The notes under the pieces are model-generated. The model made no database searches. It was not told the DNA's origin and saw only the letters and a program-made list of their open reading frames with translations. A program made the translations under genes and the position numbers. A DNA stretch of 13,577 bases from JBFJVZ01 sp041623895 (GTDB lineage Bacteria > Planctomycetota > Planctomycetia > Pirellulales > Pirellulaceae): NCBI GenBank assembly GCA_041623895.1, contig JBFJVZ010000194.1:1-13577 (forward strand), read 5' to 3'. This document shows positions 8,105-13,577 of the stretch, in pieces. Position 1 is the stretch's first letter; the number at the start of each line of letters is the position of its first letter.

Positions 8105-11100
8105 GTGCCACGTCGCGACGACATCAAGAAAATACTTCTCATTGGCAGCGGTCCGATTGTGATCGGTCAAGCTTGTGAGTTCGATTACTCAGGCACGCAA
8201 GCCTGCAAAGCCCTGCGAGAAGAGGGTTACCAGGTCGTTTTGGTCAACAGCAATCCAGCGACAATCATGACCGACCCGGCGACTGCCGACGCGACTTACA
8301 TCGAGCCGCTGACATGGCAAATGGTCGAGAAAGTGATTGAGAAGGAACGGCCCGACGCCTTGCTGCCGACGCTGGGCGGCCAAACCGGTCTGAACACAGC
8401 CATGGATCTGCAGGCCCATGGTGTGCTGGACAAATATGGCGTGGAAATGATCGGGGCCAACGCCGCCGTCATCGCCAAAGCGGAGGAGCGCGACCAGTTC
8501 AAAGCCGCGATGGAAAAGATCGGCTTGGATGTCTGTCGCGGACGTACCGTCAACTCGCTGGTCGAAGCTCGCGAGGCGATGAAAGAAGTTGGCTTGCCCA
8601 CCGTGGTGCGACCAAGTTTTACGCTCGGTGGTTCGGGCTCCGCCATTGCCTACAACAAAGATGACTTCGATGCCTTGGTGCAAAACGGACTGGACCAGTC
8701 GCCGATCGGCGAAGTCTTGATCGAGGAATCGATTATCGGCTGGAAGGAGTACGAAATGGAGGTGATGCGCGACATGGATGACAACGTCGTGATCATCTGC
8801 AGCATCGAGAATTTTGACGCCATGGGTGTCCATACCGGCGACTCGATCACGGTGGCCCCGGCGCAAACGCTGACCGACAAAGAGTACCAGCGGATGCGTG
8901 ACGCTTCGTTGGCCGTGATCCGCGAAATCGGTGTCGAGACCGGGGGCAGCAACATTCAATTTGCGATCGAGCCCAATAGCGGTCGCATGATTGTGATTGA
9001 AATGAATCCGCGCGTCAGTCGCTCCAGCGCGCTGGCCAGCAAGGCAACCGGTTTTCCAATCGCCAAAATCGCCGCCAAACTTGCCGTCGGCTATCGTCTG
9101 TGGGAATTGCCCAACGATATCACCCAGAAGACAAAAGCCTGTTTTGAACCGACGATTGATTACGTGGTCACCAAGATGCCGCGGTTCGCTTTCGAGAAAT
9201 TCCCGGAAGCAGATGCCACGCTGACCACGCAAATGAAAAGCGTCGGCGAGACGATGGCGATCGGCCGAACTTTCCGCGAGTCACTGCAAAAGGCCATGCG
9301 GGGGCTGGAGGTGGGCGCCTTCGGCCTGGGCAGCGACACCCGCGATGAGTGGGGGACCGAGACGCAGCCGGATGCCGATACGATCCGCGCCAAACTTAGC
9401 ACGCCGGGAGCAGAACGCATTTTCTACATGCGTTACGCAATGAAAGCGGGGATGAGTCTGGACGAAATCTTTGCGCTCACCAACATCGACCGCTGGTTCC
9501 TCGATCACATGGCGCAAATCGTCGAAGAGGAAAACCGGCTCCTACAGATCGGCTCGCTGGACAAGATGAGCTATGAAGATATTTGGCAGGCAAAGCGGCA
9601 CGGATTTTCCGATCGCCAGCTTGCCAAAATCACGTCGACCACCGAGGGAATCGTTCGCGCCAAACGGCTGGAATTAGGAATTCGTCCTGTCTTCAAGAGC
9701 GTCGATACCTGCGCCGCCGAGTTCGAGGCCTACACGCCTTACTACTACAGCACCTATGAATCGGAAGACGAATTGCCCCCGAAGGGCGACAAGAAACGGA
9801 TCATGATTCTGGGCGGCGGGCCCAATCGCATCGGTCAGGGAATCGAATTCGACTACTGTTGTTGCCACGCAAGCTTTGCCCTCCGCCAGATCGGCATCGA
9901 AAGCGTGATGGTCAACAGCAACCCCGAGACGGTCAGCACCGACTATGACACATCAGATATTCTGTTCTTTGAACCGCTGACGATCGAAGACGTGTTGAAT
10001 ATTTGCGACGCCATTGACCCCGATGGCGTGATTGTCCAATTCGGTGGCCAGACGCCGCTGAATCTGGCTCGAGGACTGAAGGACGCCGGCGTACCGATCA
10101 TCGGCACGAGCGTCGATACGATCGAAGCAGCCGAAGACCGCGAGCAGTTCCAGCAGTTGATCGACGAGTTGGATCTGCGACAACCTCCCAGCGGGATTGC
10201 TCGCAACATGCAAGAAGCTCGACAGGAGGCCAAACGAATTGGCTATCCCGCACTGGTGCGGCCCAGTTTTGTGTTGGGCGGACGGGCGATGGAAATCTGC
10301 TACGACATCGCCCAATTCGAACGCTATGTGGCCGAAGCATTCATCGTCGCGGACGGCCAGCCGGTGCTGATCGATCGCTTCCTGGAAGATGCCACCGAAG
10401 TCGATGTCGATGCCGTCTCCGATGGTACCGACTGTGTGATCATGGGGATCATGGAGCATATCGAAGAAGCCGGTGTGCACTCCGGTGACTCCGCCTGTGC
10501 GATTCCGCCATTCAGCATTCCCCAGCCGATTCTGGCCGAGATTCGCGAAACGACCAGCAAACTGGCCCAGCGGCTGGGAGTGATCGGTCTGATGAACATC
10601 CAATTCGCGATCAAGACGGAAGACGGCAAGCCAACGCTTTACATTTTGGAAGTCAACCCGCGGGCCAGTCGAACGGTTCCGTTCGTCGCCAAGGCCACGG
10701 GGGTTCCTGTTGCCAACATCGCCACCAAGGTGATGACCGGAATGACGCTCAAGGAGCTGGGCATCACCACCGAACCGATCCCCCGCCACGTCTCGATCAA
10801 GGAAAGTGTGTTTCCGTTTCGAAAATTCGCCGGCGTCGATATCGTTCTGGGCCCGGAAATGCGCAGCACCGGCGAAGTCATGGGCGTTAGCGATAAGTTC
10901 TCCCTGGCGTTCGCAAAAAGCCAGATCGCCGCAGGCTCCGTGCTTCCCGATTCCGGCAAGATCTTCATCAGCCTGACCGAACGGCACAAAGACGCGGCAC
11001 TCCGCTTGGGCCAAAGCCTGCAATCACTGGGATTGGAGATTCTTGCCACGCCTGGAACCGCGGCACGGCTTCGAGCTGGCGGGGTGGAGGTGACGCAGGT

Positions 11101-11362
11101 CAAGAAAATTGCTGAGGGCCACCCCAACTTGATCGACTATCTGAAAAATGGTGATGTTCAATTGATTCTGAACACGCCCAGCGGGAAAGGTGCGCGGACC
11201 GACGAAGGCAAGATCCGCGCGGCGGCAGTGCAGTACGGTGTGCCCTGCATCACTACATTGGCGGCCGCCGATGCCGCCGTCCGCGCAATGCATGCCACGC
11301 GAGAGGCACCACTGGAGGTTCAATCTTTGCAAACGAGATATGCCGAAACCGAAACCGTGTGA
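8105..11362 (+). CDS. carB: Carbamoyl-phosphate synthase large subunit CarB
   Basis: Makes carbamoyl phosphate from bicarbonate, ammonia and two ATP in the cytoplasm, for pyrimidine and arginine synthesis. Ammonia normally comes from the CarA glutaminase subunit, which is not in this window. The 1085-residue product has the classic internal duplication: an N-terminal ATP-grasp half (LLIGSGPIVIGQACEFDYSG from residue 11; VRPSF with Arg169; EMNPRVSRSS), an oligomerisation segment (~400-550), a second ATP-grasp half (ILGGGPNRIGQGIEFDY from ~566; EVNPRASRTVPF) and a C-terminal MGS-like allosteric domain from ~950. By alignment from memory with Escherichia coli CarB, effector-site residues T974, T977, K993 and N1015 correspond to T982, T985, K1001 and N1023, while T1017 is Pro1025. 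GTG 8105 gives MPRRDDIKKILLIGSGP, which aligns with the E. coli start without gaps. An in-frame TTG at 8048 would add 19 unconserved residues. Regulation is not evident. Confidence 0.98.
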   Translation: MPRRDDIKKILLIGSGPIVIGQACEFDYSGTQACKALREEGYQVVLVNSNPATIMTDPATADATYIEPLTWQMVEKVIEKERPDALLPTLGGQTGLNTAMDLQAHGVLDKYGVEMIGANAAVIAKAEERDQFKAAMEKIGLDVCRGRTVNSLVEAREAMKEVGLPTVVRPSFTLGGSGSAIAYNKDDFDALVQNGLDQSPIGEVLIEESIIGWKEYEMEVMRDMDDNVVIICSIENFDAMGVHTGDSITVAPAQTLTDKEYQRMRDASLAVIREIGVETGGSNIQFAIEPNSGRMIVIEMNPRVSRSSALASKATGFPIAKIAAKLAVGYRLWELPNDITQKTKACFEPTIDYVVTKMPRFAFEKFPEADATLTTQMKSVGETMAIGRTFRESLQKAMRGLEVGAFGLGSDTRDEWGTETQPDADTIRAKLSTPGAERIFYMRYAMKAGMSLDEIFALTNIDRWFLDHMAQIVEEENRLLQIGSLDKMSYEDIWQAKRHGFSDRQLAKITSTTEGIVRAKRLELGIRPVFKSVDTCAAEFEAYTPYYYSTYESEDELPPKGDKKRIMILGGGPNRIGQGIEFDYCCCHASFALRQIGIESVMVNSNPETVSTDYDTSDILFFEPLTIEDVLNICDAIDPDGVIVQFGGQTPLNLARGLKDAGVPIIGTSVDTIEAAEDREQFQQLIDELDLRQPPSGIARNMQEARQEAKRIGYPALVRPSFVLGGRAMEICYDIAQFERYVAEAFIVADGQPVLIDRFLEDATEVDVDAVSDGTDCVIMGIMEHIEEAGVHSGDSACAIPPFSIPQPILAEIRETTSKLAQRLGVIGLMNIQFAIKTEDGKPTLYILEVNPRASRTVPFVAKATGVPVANIATKVMTGMTLKELGITTEPIPRHVSIKESVFPFRKFAGVDIVLGPEMRSTGEVMGVSDKFSLAFAKSQIAAGSVLPDSGKIFISLTERHKDAALRLGQSLQSLGLEILATPGTAARLRAGGVEVTQVKKIAEGHPNLIDYLKNGDVQLILNTPSGKGARTDEGKIRAAAVQYGVPCITTLAAADAAVRAMHATREAPLEVQSLQTRYAETETV

Positions 11363-11370
11363 GCTGGCAT

Positions 11371-11414
11371 AAAAAAAGAGCTCCTGCGGATGGGGCAGCA
11401 GACCGCAGGAGCTC
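11371..11414 (-). terminator. Perfect hairpin with a T-tract on the minus strand, just after carB
   Basis: GAGCTCCTGCGG (11378-11389) pairs with CCGCAGGAGCTC (11403-11414) in a perfect 12-bp stem with a 13-base loop. Seven A precede it (11371-11377), so on the minus strand the stem is followed by seven T: a textbook intrinsic terminator for leftward transcription. On the plus strand it follows the carB stop by 15 bases but has no T-run after it. There it may only stabilise the 3' end or end transcription by another route. Confidence 0.6.
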
Positions 11415-11416
11415 GA

Positions 11417-11450
11417 GACGCGAAGATACGGGGCAATGTGTCTTCGCGTC
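11417..11450 (+). terminator. Second hairpin downstream of carB
   Basis: GACGCGAAGATAC (11417-11429) pairs with GTGTCTTCGCGTC (11438-11450): 13 bp including one G-T pair, with an 8-base loop. It starts three bases after the previous stem. There is no T-run, so it is not a standard intrinsic terminator. Its position suggests carB 3'-end formation or protection from exonucleases. Confidence 0.4.
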
Positions 11451-11702
11451 AGAGATGACGAACTATACCCCAATGAATCGCGATTTCAACCACGCATCTC
11501 AGGCTGGTCTCAAACCACCCGTAGCGGGAGTTGATGGTGGTTTATCGGCAAAATAGCGGTGCTAACCTCATTCACTTTGCAAGAATCCCACAAAACTTTT
11601 AGCGGTCAAACAAATGAACTCAATCAACTGAGATCTTCCCTGGAAGAATCGACCTGTATCACAGAGGTCCGTTGCTTGTTCCAAAGTTCCCCATGAGCTG
11701 CC

Positions 11703-13151
11703 ATGAGTGAATCCGAAAATCACGGCGATGAGATGGACAACCAAGTTGTAGAACTTGAACCATCCGACCTGCATGTGCTGGTGGTCGACAACGAGGCTGC
11801 GCACGCGCGGGCAATGACGGAAAGCCTGGAAAAAGTTGGCTACGACTGCCAGGTTGCCACCAGTGGACCCGAAGCTGCCGGGCTGATCGAGCAGGAGACC
11901 TACGACATCATCATCACCGACATGGTGATGAATGACGTTGATGGCATGAAGATCCTGAAGCTTTCTCGCGAGCGGCTTCCCGATGCCCAAGTGGTGATGG
12001 TGACCGGACACGCCACCGTGCCAATCGCAGTCGAAGCGATGCAACAAGGTGCCTTTAACTTTCTTGAAAAGCCGATCACACCTCAACGTCTGCGGGCGAT
12101 CGTTGAGAAGGCCGCCGATGCTGTCTCGCTGAAAAGACAGAACACCGAACTACGTCAGCGACTCGATGAAAGATTTGGATTTGAGGGGCTGATCTTCACC
12201 AGCAAGAAAATGCACGGTGTCGTCGATCGCTTACGGCGGATCGCACCAACCGACGCGACTGTGTTGATTACGGGTGAAAACGGAACCGGCAAGGAGGTGA
12301 TTGCCCAGGCGATTCACCAGAATAGTACTCGTCGGAACAAACGCATCGTTGCCATGAACACCGGCGCGATCGCAGAGAATCTGGTCGAGAGCGAGTTGTT
12401 CGGCCACATCAAAGGCTCGTTTACCGGCGCCGATTCCGATCGCGAAGGAGCCTTTCAATTTGCCAACGGCGGCACGTTATTCTTGGACGAAGTCGGCGAC
12501 ATGCCAATGAGCACACAGATCAAACTGCTGCGCGTGTTGGAAGAAAACAAGATCACGCGAGTGGGCGACAATAAATCGATCAAGGTCAATGTTCGCGTCA
12601 TTTCGGCGACCAATCGGCCCCTGGAAGAATTGATCGAGGCGGGAACTTTTCGGGAAGACCTGTACCACCGGCTAAAAGTCGTCACCATCGAGTTGCCACC
12701 ACTGCGGGACCGGCACGACGATATCGTTCCCCTGATGGATCACTTTCGAAAAATGTTTCTGCGTCGCTACGACAAGGCTGCCGCGCACTTCACCCCCGCC
12801 GCAACCAAACGTTTCTTTGGCTACGAATGGCCCGGAAACGTCCGCCAGCTCCGCAATTTTGTCGAAACAATGGTGGTCCTGGATACCGATGGCAAATTGG
12901 ATGTTGATGATCTGCCGCCCGAGTTGATGGACGAAGCAGACGAAGTCGGCGTCGATGCCGGAGAAGTAACGCCAGTTGGCGAGTCAAATCTGATCGGCCA
13001 ACCGCTCAGCGTGATCGAACGCTGGGCCATCGAAGAAACTCTGAAATTAACCGGTGACAATCGCGAAGAAGCGGCCAAGGTGTTGGGAATCGGAGCCCGC
13101 ACGCTGTATCGAAGACTCGATCAGTACAAGAAGGATGAGGAAGAAGTGTAG
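11703..13151 (+). CDS. NtrC-family sigma-54-dependent response regulator (REC-AAA+-HTH)
   Basis: A 482-residue transcription activator that should be phosphorylated by an unidentified histidine kinase and then use ATP to remodel sigma-54 RNA polymerase at target promoters. Receiver ~22-138: acidic Asp29, phosphoacceptor Asp73, Thr101, Lys123. A short charged linker (~140-158) follows. AAA+ ~160-395: Walker A GENGTGKE 191-198, sigma-54 loop GSFTGA 238-243 in place of the usual GAFTGA, Walker B GGTLFLDE 256-263, sensor region FREDLYHRL 317-324. A Fis-type HTH lies at about 435-476 (NREEAAKVLGIGARTLYRRL). Position 30 is Asn where most receivers have a second Asp. ATG 11703 has no clear Shine-Dalgarno; ATG 11733 is an alternative that still includes the whole receiver. 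No kinase gene is adjacent in the window. Targets cannot be told from sequence. Confidence 0.93.
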   Translation: MSESENHGDEMDNQVVELEPSDLHVLVVDNEAAHARAMTESLEKVGYDCQVATSGPEAAGLIEQETYDIIITDMVMNDVDGMKILKLSRERLPDAQVVMVTGHATVPIAVEAMQQGAFNFLEKPITPQRLRAIVEKAADAVSLKRQNTELRQRLDERFGFEGLIFTSKKMHGVVDRLRRIAPTDATVLITGENGTGKEVIAQAIHQNSTRRNKRIVAMNTGAIAENLVESELFGHIKGSFTGADSDREGAFQFANGGTLFLDEVGDMPMSTQIKLLRVLEENKITRVGDNKSIKVNVRVISATNRPLEELIEAGTFREDLYHRLKVVTIELPPLRDRHDDIVPLMDHFRKMFLRRYDKAAAHFTPAATKRFFGYEWPGNVRQLRNFVETMVVLDTDGKLDVDDLPPELMDEADEVGVDAGEVTPVGESNLIGQPLSVIERWAIEETLKLTGDNREEAAKVLGIGARTLYRRLDQYKKDEEEV

Positions 13152-13152
13152 C

Positions 13153-13287
13153 CCAACGCCGTTAAGCGTTTCTTGTTCGTGTTACGCGGGCTGTTCTTCG
13201 TAGCCGGAGTCGCCAGACTTAGGTTGTATCGTGGACGGCGCCCGAATTCTGGCGAATCCGGCTACCAGGAATCCTTAACGGCGTTGG
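13153..13287. repeat. Nested palindrome right after the regulator stop codon
   Basis: The outer arms CCAACGCCGTTAAG (13153-13166) and CTTAACGGCGTTGG (13274-13287) match perfectly over 14 bp. Inside them, GTAGCCGGAGTCGCCAGA (13200-13217) and TCTGGCGAATCCGGCTAC (13248-13265) pair at 17 of 18 positions around a 30-base loop. The element begins two bases after the TAG, so it could help end the regulator transcript, but there is no T-run. Long nested arms suggest a small insertion unit (a stem within a stem) rather than a simple terminator. Confidence 0.65.
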
Positions 13288-13290
13288 TGG

Positions 13291-13348
13291 TAGCCCCCGG
13301 CCTGGGATCGTCGTCCAATTCTCCGAATTGGATTTCGCCATCCGGCTA
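13291..13348. repeat. Small palindromic element
   Basis: TCCAATTC (13314-13321) pairs with GAATTGGA (13325-13332) over 8 bp with a 3-base loop. Around it TAGCC (13291-13295) can pair with GGCTA (13344-13348), echoing the TAGCCGG/CCGGCTA ends of the neighbouring inner palindrome. It may be a degenerate relative of that palindrome. I see no coding potential. Confidence 0.4.
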
Positions 13349-13367
13349 GGGCCATTCCATCATTGAT

Positions 13368-13423
13368 GCCGGACACTCTCCAAGTCCTGGCGCCCTACTG
13401 TCAGGACAAGGAGAGTGTCCGGC
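13368..13423. repeat. Dispersed hairpin repeat, family A, intact copy
   Basis: A 56-base near-perfect stem-loop. GCCGGACACTCTCC (13368-13381) pairs with GGAGAGTGTCCGGC (13410-13423) over 14 bp. An AA/AA internal bulge follows, then GTCCTG (13384-13389) with CAGGAC (13402-13407) around a 12-base loop. Degenerate relatives sit at 7634-7677 and 7832-7863, nearly 6 kb away. A REP-like or MITE-like unit is the likeliest reading. Confidence 0.7.
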
Positions 13424-13508
13424 TTGAGAAGCAATCTAAGGCTGGCATTTTTGATGAGTTACGGTAGTTGTAGGCATCGACGATTTCGTTCGTCACAACC
13501 GGACGACA

Positions 13509-13577
13509 ACTGCGTAGCAGTGGCAGCGTAGAGCCTGGGGTCAGGATTGCTCGTCTCTAGCGAGCATTCCGCAGCCC
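13509..13577. repeat. Dispersed palindromic repeat, family B, copy 2 (cut by window end)
   Basis: Stem ACTGC-gta-GCAGT (13509-13521), then GGCAGC (13522-13527) and AGCCTGGGGT (13532-13541), the same order and spacing as copy 1 at 7711. A further stem, TGCTCG (13548-13553) with CGAGCA (13561-13566), lies in the expected loop. The ACCCCAGG partner of CCTGGGGT is not seen before the window ends. The stretch between 13424 and 13508 holds nothing I recognise. Confidence 0.55.

Larger units (their letters stand above)
11363..11702. other. Intergenic region between carB and the NtrC-type regulator
   Basis: No gene is credible in this stretch of 340 bases. The first 90 bases hold the two hairpins described above. 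A weaker inverted repeat, AAACCACC (11512-11519) with GGTGGTTT (11536-11543), follows and ends in TTTA, so it could be a poor rightward terminator. The remaining 160 bases before ATG 11703 show no clear sigma-70 or sigma-54 promoter on the plus strand, although the regulator needs one unless it is read through from carB. Confidence 0.5.

Noticed and set aside
8189..9232. Long open frame (347 codons) on the minus strand
   Set aside because: It lies wholly antisense to the conserved first half of carB, shows no recognisable domain, and is the usual by-product of codon bias in a GC-rich gene.
9953..11023. Long open frame (356 codons) on the minus strand
   Set aside because: Antisense to the second half of carB, in the same shadow frame type as the one at 8189; the sense strand carries unmistakable CarB motifs throughout.
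11359..11556. Small frame overlapping the carB stop (GTGTGA)
   Set aside because: Overlapping stop and start look like coupling, but the frame runs straight through two perfect hairpins and gives a low-complexity peptide with no resemblance to known proteins.

Overview
The window looks like part of a planctomycete chromosome, most likely from the Pirellulaceae (Rhodopirellula-like). This rests on moderate GC, GTG starts with weak Shine-Dalgarno sites, a stand-alone carB, an NtrC-type regulator with a GSFTGA loop, and above all the gaps filled with small palindromic elements. The taxonomic call is an inference from gene and repeat style; no rRNA or other phylogenetic marker is present.

Region 1 (1-7314, minus strand) is one uninterrupted reading frame of at least 2438 codons that runs off the left edge. 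It encodes a single-module, fully reducing type I polyketide synthase with the order KS-AT-DH-(structural KR half)-ER-KR-ACP-TE. This is the domain order of animal fatty acid synthase without the pseudo-methyltransferase. The catalytic residues I checked (KS, AT, DH, KR, ACP, TE) and the ER nucleotide-binding motif are present, so the enzyme is predicted to be active. It probably works iteratively and releases a saturated acid.

Region 2 (7315-8104) is the gap between the divergently transcribed PKS and carB genes. It holds candidate promoters for both genes plus three repeat elements: two copies of a GTCCTG/CAGGAC hairpin family and one copy of a GGCAGC...CCTGGGGT family.

Region 3 (8105-11362, plus strand) is carB, the complete large subunit of carbamoyl phosphate synthase. 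It is followed by two back-to-back perfect hairpins, the first of which reads as a classical intrinsic terminator only on the minus strand.

Region 4 (11703-13151, plus strand) is a full-length NtrC-family sigma-54 activator (receiver, AAA+, Fis-type HTH) with no kinase gene beside it in the window. Region 5 (13152-13577) has no gene and is almost entirely hairpin repeats, including second copies of both families seen in region 2.

No shared pathway links the three genes. CarB feeds pyrimidine and arginine synthesis, the PKS is secondary or lipid metabolism, and the regulator's targets are unknown. The most distinctive observations are the compact FAS-like PKS and the dispersed repeat families. 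One repeat family keeps a small stem through paired base changes between its two copies, which suggests selection for structure.
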